Source: Candidatus Equinaster intestinalis (lineage in GTDB: Bacteria; Bacillota_A; Clostridia; Oscillospirales; Acutalibacteraceae). From it: a DNA stretch of 9,467 bases. Below are positions 1 through 6,043 of this stretch, piece after piece. The stretch spans positions 1 through 9,467 of the forward strand of contig JAGHTJ010000121.1 in assembly GCA_018065375.1 (NCBI GenBank), written 5' to 3'. The notes under the pieces are model-generated. The model had not been told where the DNA came from. It made no database searches and saw nothing but the letters and a program-made list of their open reading frames with translations. Both the position numbers and the translations under genes were made by a program. How positions within the stretch are numbered: the stretch's first letter is position 1; every line of letters starts with the position of its first letter.

Positions 1-1
1 C

Positions 2-289
2 CACGGAACAACCGCCCTTGCAACATCTACAGAGGATTATGTAGCGGCTGCAAAGATTATTTCAAAGTATGCAAACAATGGAGGCTCCTTCAGCATTAAG
101 ACAGGATACCTTGACGGCAAGGTTATCAGCCTTGATATGATCACAAGCCCTGCAAAGCTTCCCTCACGAGAGATACTTCTTGCAACAGTTTGCAACGCAT
201 TCAATGCCCCCATCGCATCCTTCGCCCGTGCGGTTCAGGCTATCGTAGACAAATCCGGCGAAGAAACAGCAGCAGAAGCTGCAGAATAA
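2..289 (+). CDS. rplJ: 50S ribosomal protein L10, C-terminal part (5' end outside window)
   Basis: Translating frame 2 from the window edge gives 95 codons ending in TAA at 287-289. The product begins HGTTALATSTEDYVAAAKII and contains the family's features: an ED-x-VAAAKI segment, a GYLDGKVISLD segment, and the LPSREILLATV motif followed by NAPIASFARAVQAI. These match the C-terminal half of L10, including the helical tail that carries L7/L12 dimers on the ribosomal stalk. L10 is usually about 165-175 residues, so roughly the first 75 residues, and any autoregulatory leader, lie upstream of the window. The tail ends in a short Glu/Ala-rich stretch. rplL follows after 46 nt on the same strand, the standard stalk-protein order, which supports the call. 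This partial gene is easy to miss because its start codon is not present. Confidence 0.93.
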   Translation, partial: HGTTALATSTEDYVAAAKIISKYANNGGSFSIKTGYLDGKVISLDMITSPAKLPSREILLATVCNAFNAPIASFARAVQAIVDKSGEETAAEAAE

Positions 290-302
290 TGACCTGAGGT
301 CA
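290..302. repeat. 13-nt perfect palindrome just after the rplJ stop
   Basis: TGACCT-G-AGGTCA is a perfect inverted repeat with a single central base, starting immediately after the rplJ TAA. As RNA it could form only a 4-bp stem with a CTGAG loop, and no U-run follows it, so it does not look like a terminator. It lies 20 nt before the rplL Shine-Dalgarno sequence. An inverted repeat with 6-nt arms is expected once or twice by chance in a window of this size, so any function is speculative. Confidence 0.3.
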
Positions 303-322
303 CAAAATTAAAAAAATTATTT

Positions 323-327
323 GGAGG
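323..327 (+). promoter_or_regulatory. Ribosome binding site that sets the rplL start
   Basis: GGAGG lies 8 nt before the ATG at 336. An in-frame TTG at 321 overlaps this Shine-Dalgarno sequence, so a start at 321 (adding MEEDK) would place the start codon on its own binding site. The ATG at 336 gives the usual L7/L12 N-terminus and is preferred. Confidence 0.85.
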
Positions 328-335
328 AAGATAAA

Positions 336-713
336 ATGGCATCAGATAAAGTAAATGCAATCATTGAAGAACTCAAAGTTCTTACAGTTCTTGAGCTTTC
401 AGAGCTCGTAAAAGCAGTTGAAGAAGAATTCGGCGTATCTGCCGCAGCAGCAGTTGCAGTAGCAGCTCCCGCAGCAGGTGGTGCAGCAGCGGCTGAAGAG
501 AAGAGCGAATTCGATGTAGTTCTCGCAGCAGCAGGTGCAGAGAAGATTAAGGTTATCAAAGTAGTTCGCGAAATCACCGGTCTCGGTCTTGCAGAGGCAA
601 AGGGTCTTGTTGACGGTGCTCCGAAAACCATCAAAGAAGCAGTTGCCAAAGAAGAGGCTGAAAGCTTTAAGGCTAAACTCGAAGAGGTTGGCGCTACTGT
701 TGAACTTAAGTAA
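336..713 (+). CDS. rplL: 50S ribosomal protein L7/L12
   Basis: Encodes the 125-residue stalk protein that binds L10 as dimers and recruits and stimulates the translational GTPases (EF-Tu, EF-G, IF2). The N-terminal dimerisation helices occupy about residues 1-35 ([20 protein letters not shown]). A flexible hinge rich in Ala, Gly and Pro follows at about 36-55, encoded largely by GCA/GCT/GCC codons. The globular factor-binding domain follows from about residue 58 and includes [20 protein letters not shown] and the segment EVGATVELK at the C-terminus. Length matches the family (about 120-130). Ala is read mostly by GCA, while the sugar and repair genes downstream use GCG freely, consistent with codon selection in a highly expressed ribosomal gene. 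rplJ precedes it, and an intrinsic terminator follows at 734-766. rpoB, a common next gene, is not adjacent. Confidence 0.97.
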   Translation: MASDKVNAIIEELKVLTVLELSELVKAVEEEFGVSAAAAVAVAAPAAGGAAAAEEKSEFDVVLAAAGAEKIKVIKVVREITGLGLAEAKGLVDGAPKTIKEAVAKEEAESFKAKLEEVGATVELK

Positions 714-721
714 TTTAAGTT
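703..721 (+). other. AT-rich hairpin with the rplL stop codon in its loop
   Basis: AACTTAA (703-709) pairs perfectly with TTAAGTT (715-721) around a GTAAT loop that contains the rplL TAA stop (711-713). The stem is 7 bp with only one G-C pair, so it is weak. It sits 12 nt upstream of the strong terminator stem and could be a secondary 3'-end structure or chance. Confidence 0.35.
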
Positions 722-733
722 TAAAAGAAAATT

Positions 734-766
734 ATCTCGCAGTCGTTTGGGCTGCGAGATTTTTTT
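734..766 (+). terminator. Rho-independent terminator after rplL
   Basis: ATCTCGCAG (734-742) pairs perfectly with CTGCGAGAT (752-760) around a 9-nt loop. A T-run at 760-766 and further T-rich sequence follow. It lies 20 nt after the rplL stop and should end the ribosomal-protein transcript, separating it from the sugar-uptake operon. Confidence 0.93.
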
Positions 767-845
767 ATTTTCATTATTTTTCTGTTTTGGAATAAAAACG
801 CAAAGCGGTGCAAAAATAAAAGTAGCCAAAAGGCAAAAACAAAAC

Positions 846-850
846 GGAGG
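846..850 (+). promoter_or_regulatory. Ribosome binding site of the sugar-binding protein gene
   Basis: GGAGG is placed 6 nt before the ATG at 857, inside an A-rich leader. It supports that ATG as the start, which also gives a textbook signal peptide. Confidence 0.8.
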
Positions 851-856
851 AAAATT

Positions 857-2125
857 ATGAAAAGAACATTATCAATAATTTTAGCAACTTTATTGATAGC
901 TCTGCTTTTTGCAGGCTGTATGGGTAAGCAGGATACGGCGAGTGTCTATTACCTCAATTTTAAGCCCGAGCAGGACGCGGCATGGCAGGCGCTTGCAAAA
1001 AAGTACAGCGAGGAAAAGGGAGTGCCGGTAAAGGTTGTTACGGCGTCTCAAGGAACCTACGAGCAAACCCTTACCGCCGAAATCGACAAATCCGAAGCTC
1101 CTACACTCTTCCAGATAAGCGGTGCGATTGCGCTTGATTCCTGGGAGGATTACTGTATGGACCTTACCAACACCGAACTTCACCGAGAGCTTACAAGCAA
1201 CGATTTTGCCCTCGAGAAAAACGGCAGGGTATACGGTATCGCATACGTTTATGAGGGCTACGGAATCATAGTAAACAAAAAGCTTCTTTCAAAAGCGGGC
1301 TACAGTATGGCGGACCTTAAAAATTTTGAGGGACTTCGCCGGGTTGCCGAGGATATTACAAGAAGAAAAAAGGAGCTCGGTTTTTCGGCTTTTACCTCTC
1401 CCGGTCTTGATTCCTCTTCGAGCTGGCGCTTTGCGGGACATCTTGCGAATATGCCGCTTTTCTATGAGTTCAGGGAGGATATGATTAAGAGTCAGCCCGC
1501 AACTATTAAGGGAAAGTATCTCGATAATTTTAAGGCTATTTGGGATTTGTATACCAAAAATTCAACCGTAGAGCCCTCGAAGCTTACCGCTATTACGGGA
1601 GACCAGTCTACCGCCGAGTTTAAAAACGAAAAGGCTGTTTTCTATCAGAACGGAACATGGGCGTATACCGATATAAAGTCAATCGGAGACGAAAATATAG
1701 GCTATATCCCGATTTATACCGGCATTGATGATGATAATATGGGACTTGCCTGCGGTACCGAAAATTATTGGGCAATCAACAAAAAGGCAAGCGAAGCGGA
1801 CAGAACCGCAACACTCGATTTTCTCACCTGGGTAGTAACAAGCGAGGAGGGCACAAATGCCCTTGCGCACGAAATGGGATTTGTTTCTCCCTTTAAAAAG
1901 GCGAAAAAGGTTGATAATACCCTTTCAAATATTATGAACGATTATGTGAATGAGGGTAAATATACCGTTACGTGGGACTTTAATTACACCCCGAATGTAG
2001 ATGTATGGCGTGCCGACCTCGTTTCCGCGCTTGCCGCCTATTCGGCAGGTAAGGGAGACTGGGAAGGGGTAAAAAAGGCCTTTGTTGATAACTGGAAAAA
2101 GCAATACGAAGCATCGAAAAAATAG
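857..2125 (+). CDS. Carbohydrate ABC transporter substrate-binding lipoprotein (MalE-like, family 1)
   Basis: A 422-residue extracellular solute-binding protein, within the usual 400-450 for this family. It starts MKRTLSIILATLLIALLFAG followed by Cys21: a short basic n-region, a hydrophobic core and a lipobox (FAGC). This implies signal peptidase II cleavage and lipid anchoring to the outer face of the membrane. Phe at the -3 position is less common than Leu but tolerated. Family features include a periplasmic-binding fold segment around PTLFQISG, an extended central region, a TENYWAIN strand and the following helix ending FLTWVVTSEEG, typical of sugar-binding proteins. Two permease genes and malQ follow, so malto-oligosaccharides are the likely ligand. 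This is inferred from context, since binding residues cannot be assigned by eye. A hairpin after the gene may keep its mRNA above that of the permeases. No convincing promoter or LacI-type operator is visible at 767-856. Confidence 0.9.
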   Translation: MKRTLSIILATLLIALLFAGCMGKQDTASVYYLNFKPEQDAAWQALAKKYSEEKGVPVKVVTASQGTYEQTLTAEIDKSEAPTLFQISGAIALDSWEDYCMDLTNTELHRELTSNDFALEKNGRVYGIAYVYEGYGIIVNKKLLSKAGYSMADLKNFEGLRRVAEDITRRKKELGFSAFTSPGLDSSSSWRFAGHLANMPLFYEFREDMIKSQPATIKGKYLDNFKAIWDLYTKNSTVEPSKLTAITGDQSTAEFKNEKAVFYQNGTWAYTDIKSIGDENIGYIPIYTGIDDDNMGLACGTENYWAINKKASEADRTATLDFLTWVVTSEEGTNALAHEMGFVSPFKKAKKVDNTLSNIMNDYVNEGKYTVTWDFNYTPNVDVWRADLVSALAAYSAGKGDWEGVKKAFVDNWKKQYEASKK

Positions 2126-2133
2126 AGAATTAC

Positions 2134-2162
2134 GGGCGCAAGGTTTCCCTGCGCCCCTTTTT
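2134..2162 (+). terminator. Intercistronic hairpin with T-run, probable partial terminator
   Basis: GGGCGCA (2134-2140) pairs with TGCGCCC (2150-2156). After one mismatch, GG (2142-2143) can pair with CC (2147-2148). The stem is followed by C and five T (2158-2162). The structure lies between the binding protein and permease genes, 1 nt before the permease Shine-Dalgarno region. It looks like an intrinsic terminator but must be read through for the permeases to be expressed from an upstream promoter. It probably attenuates transcription or protects the 3' end of the upstream mRNA. Confidence 0.75.
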
Positions 2163-2172
2163 AAGAAGTGAT
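2163..2172 (+). promoter_or_regulatory. Ribosome binding site of the first permease
   Basis: AAGAAGTGAT matches 8 of 10 positions of the anti-16S consensus AGGAGGTGAT and ends 3 nt before the ATG at 2176. It lacks the GGAGG core and directly follows the hairpin's T-run, so translation of this gene may be weaker than that of the binding protein. Confidence 0.55.
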
Positions 2173-2175
2173 AAA

Positions 2176-3072
2176 ATGACTAAAAAAAAATCAAAACACG
2201 TAAGCTTTGCGCTGAATAACGAAAGCCAAAAAAGAATTATGAGGAGATATTCTCCGGTATTTCTTTTTCCTACAGTTATTGCATTTTTGATCGGTTTCGT
2301 ATGGCCTTTTCTGTGGGGAATATATCTTTCCTTTTTCCGCTTTAAAACCCTCGGCAACACCGTCTTTACCGCATTTGATAATTATAAATCGGCACTTACC
2401 GACCCTTCTTTTTTAAATTCATTCTGGTTTACTGTGGGATTTACGGTGGTTTCGGTAATAATAGTAAATCTTGCGGCGTTTTTAATAGCAGTTGCCCTCA
2501 CGAAGGGAATAAGAGGCTCATCTGCTTTCAGAACGGTCTTTTTCGTACCTAATTTAATCGGCGGCATAGTACTCGGTTATATATGGAAGGTGATTTTAAA
2601 CGGAATTCTCCTTAAATATTTTGATTCAACCTTGTCTCTTAATTCCACCTACGGATTTATAGGTCTTGTAATTCTCGTAAGCTGGCAGCAGATAGGCTAT
2701 ATGATGATTATTTATATTGCCGGACTTCAAAATGTTCCGCTCGAGCTCGGCGAGGCGGCGAAAATTGACGGTGCAGGTCCCTTTCAGGTGCTTCGTTTTA
2801 TCACCATACCGAGCATTATGCCCTCCATTACAATCTGTACCTTTTTAACCCTTACAAATTCATTCAAGCTCTTTGACCAGAACCTTGCCCTCACTGCCGG
2901 TGAACCGGCGCATAAGACCGAAATGCTTGCCCTCAATATTTATAAATCCTTTTACGAGAGCACTACAAATATGGGCGTAGGACAGGCCAAAGCGGTTGTT
3001 TTCTTTATCGTAGTTGTGATTATCGCTCTTACACAGCTTTATTTCACCCGCAGAAAAGAGGTTCAGCAATGA
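2176..3072 (+). CDS. Carbohydrate ABC transporter permease, MalF/UgpA type
   Basis: A 298-residue inner-membrane subunit of a sugar importer. About six hydrophobic segments are visible, at roughly residues 33-55, 83-108, 117-141, 159-184, 208-230 and 270-291. A cytoplasmic loop carries the EAA motif: E193-A194-A195, G199 and the following IPSIMP segment (GEAAKIDGAGPF...). This loop docks the ATPase subunit. The roughly 32-residue N-terminus is polar and Lys-rich. Length fits the short MalF-like permeases of Bacillota, which lack the large extracytoplasmic loop of E. coli MalF. It follows the binding protein after a hairpin, and its last 4 nt overlap the next permease (ATGA). The two permeases should form the heterodimeric channel. 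Substrate is inferred from malQ, so maltodextrin is likely but not proved. Confidence 0.9.
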   Translation: MTKKKSKHVSFALNNESQKRIMRRYSPVFLFPTVIAFLIGFVWPFLWGIYLSFFRFKTLGNTVFTAFDNYKSALTDPSFLNSFWFTVGFTVVSVIIVNLAAFLIAVALTKGIRGSSAFRTVFFVPNLIGGIVLGYIWKVILNGILLKYFDSTLSLNSTYGFIGLVILVSWQQIGYMMIIYIAGLQNVPLELGEAAKIDGAGPFQVLRFITIPSIMPSITICTFLTLTNSFKLFDQNLALTAGEPAHKTEMLALNIYKSFYESTTNMGVGQAKAVVFFIVVVIIALTQLYFTRRKEVQQ

Positions 3073-3914
3073 AAGAAAAAAATTCTCGTTTCGATAATGC
3101 TTTAACGGTGTTTTTTACCCTGCTGGGTATCGTATGGGCGTTGCCGGTAGTTATAGTTTTGATAAACTCCTTTAAGGATAGCGGCTCTATTGCGCTTTCG
3201 CCGTTCAGCCTGCCGAACAGCGAAACCTTTATGGGCTTGGAAAACTACACAAACGGTATAACTCACGGCAATTATCCCTTTTATTTTTCTATTTTAAACA
3301 GTATTATTATCACGGTTTTGTCGGTGGCGCTTATACTCCTTTGTACCTCAATGGCGGCGTGGTATATAAGCCGCGTGAATTCGGTTTTCTGTAAGGCGAT
3401 TTATTATCTCTGCATTTTTTCGATGGTAGTACCCTTTCAGATGGTTATGTTCACCCTCTCTAAAACTGCTGACGGGCTTTCCTTTAACACCCCCTATACC
3501 ATACCGATAGTTTATCTCGGATTCGGTGCGGGGCTGGCGGTTTTTCTGTTTAGCGGCTTTATAAAAAGTATACCACTCGAAGTAGAGGAGGCGGCGATGA
3601 TTGACGGTTGCACCCCATGGAGAACATTCTGGTCGGTAATAATGCCGATAATGCGGTCAACCTATATTTCGGTGGGAATTCTCGAAACTATGTGGGTGTG
3701 GAACGATTATTTACTGCCGTACCTTGTTTTGGACCGCACAAAATATATGACCATTCCGATTCATATTCAGTTTTTGCAGGGAAGCTACGGCAGGGTAGAT
3801 TTAGGCGCCACGATGGCGCTCATAATACTCTGCTTAATACCGATAGCGGTGGTATATGCAACGAGCCAGAAGCATATAATTAAGGGCGTTATTTCGGGAG
3901 CTGTAAAGGGGTAA
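3069..3914 (+). CDS. Carbohydrate ABC transporter permease, MalG/UgpE type
   Basis: The 281-residue partner of the preceding permease. Hydrophobic segments lie at about residues 12-36, 71-100, 109-131, 142-166, 197-221 and 250-270. The cytoplasmic EAA loop is present as E174-A175-A176, G180 and the segment SVIMPIMR. The family's LETMWVWNDYLLP segment is also clear. The length, near 280, is typical of MalG-like subunits. Its ATG overlaps the stop of the upstream permease by 4 nt, and AGAGG at 3057-3061 serves as the ribosome binding site, so the two are probably translationally coupled and made in equal amounts. malQ begins only 3 nt after its stop. No ATP-binding cassette gene is found in the operon, so both permeases presumably use an ATPase encoded elsewhere. 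Confidence 0.9.
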   Translation: MKEKNSRFDNALTVFFTLLGIVWALPVVIVLINSFKDSGSIALSPFSLPNSETFMGLENYTNGITHGNYPFYFSILNSIIITVLSVALILLCTSMAAWYISRVNSVFCKAIYYLCIFSMVVPFQMVMFTLSKTADGLSFNTPYTIPIVYLGFGAGLAVFLFSGFIKSIPLEVEEAAMIDGCTPWRTFWSVIMPIMRSTYISVGILETMWVWNDYLLPYLVLDRTKYMTIPIHIQFLQGSYGRVDLGATMALIILCLIPIAVVYATSQKHIIKGVISGAVKG

Positions 3915-3917
3915 GAT

Positions 3918-5384
3918 ATGCGAACAAGCGGAATTTTGATGCCGATTTTTTCTCTTTCGAACAGTTACGGTATAGGCAGTCTCGGTAAATGTGCATATTC
4001 CTTTGTGGATTTTCTGAAAAAATCGGGGCAGAGCCTTTGGCAGATACTTCCCATAGGTCATACCGGCTTCGGGGATTCGCCATATCAAACCTTTTCCTGC
4101 TTTGCGGGCAATCCGTATTTTATTGACCTCGATTTGCTGTGTGAAGAGGGACTTTTAAAAAGGAGCGAGCTCGAAGAGGAGAAAAACAGCTCGGAAAGAA
4201 TAGATTACGGCAGACTTTATAATATAAGATACAAAACCCTGCATATAGCCTTTTCACGTTTTAAGGCATCGGACGCATATTATAAATTTTGCAGTGAAAA
4301 TGCCGATTGGCTCGATAGCTACTGCGTTTTTATGACCCTTAAGGAGCTTCACGGCGGAGCGCGCCTTTCGGAGTTTGGTGATTTTCACGGCAAAGAGAAT
4401 GGAAGATTTAAAACCGAAAATGCCGATATTATGGATTTTTACCGATTTTTGCAGTATAAATTTTTCGAGCAATGGAATAAGCTTCACGAATACGCTTCAC
4501 GGCAGGGAATACAGATAATCGGTGATATTCCGATATATGCATCGGGGGATAGCGCAGATGTTTTCGAATATCCCGAGCTTTTTTCGGTTGATTCCTCTTT
4601 CAGACCTATTGAGGTGGCGGGGTGTCCGCCCGATAGCTTTTCGGCAGACGGTCAGCTCTGGGGCAACCCGGTTTACAACTGGGAAAAGATGAAGGAGGAC
4701 GGCTACGCCTGGTTTATCCGCCGGATAAAATTTAATTTAGAGCTTTTCGATATTCTGCGTATCGACCATTTCAGGGGATTTCAGTCCTATTTCAGTATTC
4801 CCGCAAATGCGGTAAGCGCCAAGGCGGGAGAATGGAAAAAAGGACCCTCCGAAGCTTTTTTTGATAAGGTTTTCGAAAGTCTCGGCAGAGATTTACCGAT
4901 AATTGCCGAGGATTTGGGATTTTTGAGCGAGGACGTAAGAAGCCTGCTCGCCTTTACCGGCTTTGCGGGTATGAAGGTTTTGCAGTTTGCCTTTGACAGC
5001 CGCGAGGAGAGTGATTATCTGCCGCATAATTACGATAAAAACTGTGTGGTTTATACCGGAACTCACGATAACGATACCCTGCTCGGCTGGGTAGAGAGCA
5101 TAAGCGAGGCGGATTTGCAAAAGGCAAAGGATTATACAAGAACCAAAAGCGGTACAGCCCTTGCCGAGGCGCTTACAGACCTTGCGCTGTCGAGCGTGGC
5201 TGAACGTTGCATTCTCTGTATGCCGGATATTTTGTCCCTCGGAAGAAGCGCCAGAATAAACACCCCGGGAACACTCGGCAACAACTGGCGGTGGAGAATA
5301 AAGAGCGATGCGATAACGCCGGAATTATACGAAAAACTTCTTTTTAAAACAAAACTATACGGCAGAGCTCTGCACGGCAATTAA
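3918..5384 (+). CDS. malQ: 4-alpha-glucanotransferase (amylomaltase, GH77)
   Basis: Cytoplasmic enzyme that transfers alpha-1,4-glucan segments between malto-oligosaccharides, releasing glucose and building longer dextrins for phosphorylases or glycosidases. The 488-residue length matches the short bacterial amylomaltases (about 500). The N-terminus reads RTSGILMPIFSLSNSYGIGSLG, and SLWQILPIGHTGFGDSPYQT follows, both GH77 hallmarks. The catalytic set is intact: nucleophile Asp283 in LRIDHFRGF, acid/base Glu331 in IIAEDLGFL, and transition-state stabiliser Asp384 in TGTHDNDT. These align with D293, E340 and D395 of the Thermus enzyme. The NTPGTLGNNWRWR segment near the end is also typical. AAAGGGGT at 3905-3912 is the ribosome binding site. 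As the last operon gene, 3 nt after the second permease, it identifies the likely imported sugar as maltodextrin. Its stop codon lies within the terminator hairpin. Confidence 0.96.
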   Translation: MRTSGILMPIFSLSNSYGIGSLGKCAYSFVDFLKKSGQSLWQILPIGHTGFGDSPYQTFSCFAGNPYFIDLDLLCEEGLLKRSELEEEKNSSERIDYGRLYNIRYKTLHIAFSRFKASDAYYKFCSENADWLDSYCVFMTLKELHGGARLSEFGDFHGKENGRFKTENADIMDFYRFLQYKFFEQWNKLHEYASRQGIQIIGDIPIYASGDSADVFEYPELFSVDSSFRPIEVAGCPPDSFSADGQLWGNPVYNWEKMKEDGYAWFIRRIKFNLELFDILRIDHFRGFQSYFSIPANAVSAKAGEWKKGPSEAFFDKVFESLGRDLPIIAEDLGFLSEDVRSLLAFTGFAGMKVLQFAFDSREESDYLPHNYDKNCVVYTGTHDNDTLLGWVESISEADLQKAKDYTRTKSGTALAEALTDLALSSVAERCILCMPDILSLGRSARINTPGTLGNNWRWRIKSDAITPELYEKLLFKTKLYGRALHGN

Positions 5385-5399
5385 ATTGCCGTGCTTTTT
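5372..5399 (+). terminator. Rho-independent terminator overlapping the malQ stop codon
   Basis: GCACGGCAA (5372-5380) pairs perfectly with TTGCCGTGC (5386-5394) around a TTAAA loop, followed by TTTTT (5395-5399). The malQ TAA (5382-5384) is in the loop, and the 5' arm encodes the last residues (His-Gly-Asn). It should end the sugar-uptake transcript. Confidence 0.93.
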
Positions 5400-5401
5400 G
5401 C

Positions 5402-5430
5402 TTGCACTTAACAGGTTGATGTGTTAAAAT
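5402..5430 (+). promoter_or_regulatory. Candidate sigma-A promoter for pth-mfd
   Basis: A -10 hexamer TAAAAT (5425-5430, 5 of 6 to consensus) is preceded by TGT, giving an extended -10 element. TTGCAC (5402-5407) is a weak -35 (TTG matches) at an ideal 17-bp spacing. It sits right after the malQ terminator, where pth would need its own promoter. The predicted start point, near 5436-5438, would fall inside the pth ribosome binding site, which argues for caution. Confidence 0.5.
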
Positions 5431-5435
5431 AGCAT

Positions 5436-5442
5436 AGGTGAG
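5436..5442 (+). promoter_or_regulatory. Ribosome binding site that sets the pth start
   Basis: AGGTGAG lies 4 nt before the ATG at 5447. An in-frame GTG at 5438 is part of this Shine-Dalgarno sequence and has no binding site of its own upstream, so the ATG at 5447 is the better start. Confidence 0.65.
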
Positions 5443-5446
5443 TTAT

Positions 5447-6043
5447 ATGATATTCGGTAAAGATAAAAAATGCAGTTATGATATGTTGCTTGTCGGCCTC
5501 GGCAATTACGGCGATAAGTATGTCGGAACACGCCATAATGCCGGCTTTATGGTGGCGGATAAGTTTTGTGAAAGACACGGCGCTACCTTAAAACGCCTTA
5601 AATGCAAGGCGCTTATATGCGAAAGTAAGGTGGCAAGCAGAAGAATACTCGTTGCCTTTCCGCAAACCTATATGAATGCATCGGGCGAGGCGGTAAGCGC
5701 GATTTGTCAGTTTTATAAAATACCAAGCGATAAAATACTCGTTGTTTTCGATGATATTTCGCTTGATGTCGGCAATATCCGCATTCGCCGAAACGGCTCA
5801 CACGGCGGTCATAACGGAATGAAGGATATATCCGAGCGAATGAACACCACCGATATTATGCGCATAAAAATCGGCGTAGGTGCAAAGCCGCACCCCGATT
5901 ATGATTTGGCGGATTGGGTAATCAGCAAATTCAGAAACGATGAAAAAGAAAACCTTGAAAAAGGTCTTACAAAGGCGGTAGACGCCATAGATGAAATATT
6001 GACGGGAACTGTCGAAAGGGCGATGAATAAATTTAACAGTTAA
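5447..6043 (+). CDS. pth: Peptidyl-tRNA hydrolase
   Basis: Cytoplasmic esterase that releases tRNA from peptidyl-tRNAs dropped by stalled ribosomes; generally essential in bacteria. From the ATG at 5447 the protein has 198 residues, close to the usual 185-195. Catalytic and binding residues are intact: Asn20 in LVGLGNYGDKY, His30 in GTRHNAGF, Met76-Asn77 in QTYMNASGEAV, Asp102 in VFDDISLDVG, and Asn123 in SHGGHNGMKDI. These correspond to N10, H20, M67-N68, D93 and N114 of the E. coli enzyme. About 12 residues (MIFGKDKKCSYD) precede the conserved core. An internal ATG at 5483 would remove them but has no ribosome binding site, so the extension is probably real. A GTG at 5438 would add three residues but overlaps the Shine-Dalgarno sequence. 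The TAA stop overlaps the mfd ATG by one base, and pth-mfd adjacency is typical of Bacillota. Confidence 0.96.
   Translation: MIFGKDKKCSYDMLLVGLGNYGDKYVGTRHNAGFMVADKFCERHGATLKRLKCKALICESKVASRRILVAFPQTYMNASGEAVSAICQFYKIPSDKILVVFDDISLDVGNIRIRRNGSHGGHNGMKDISERMNTTDIMRIKIGVGAKPHPDYDLADWVISKFRNDEKENLEKGLTKAVDAIDEILTGTVERAMNKFNS

Noticed and set aside
321..335. TTG start giving rplL five extra residues (MEEDK)
   Set aside because: The TTG overlaps the GGAGG ribosome binding site used by the ATG at 336, and L7/L12 proteins start at the MASDKV-type N-terminus.
429..500. GCA-rich triplet repeat in rplL
   Set aside because: This is the Ala-rich hinge of L7/L12, expected for the family, and not a separate repeat element.
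317..829. A 170-codon minus-strand reading frame opposite rplL and the following gap
   Set aside because: It is low-complexity Ser/Ala/Thr sequence arising from the reverse complement of the Ala/Gly/Lys-rich L7/L12 gene and it spans the terminator. It has no recognisable motif and is a coding shadow.
767..845. Promoter, catabolite-repression site or LacI-family operator upstream of the binding protein gene
   Set aside because: The gap is A/T-rich but no -35/-10 pair with acceptable spacing stands out. The GCAAAGCGGTGCAAA region contains a direct GCAAA repeat and a short CGC-AAA-GCG inverted repeat, but it does not match a cre site or a LacI-type palindrome. A promoter must exist here or upstream, but I cannot place it.
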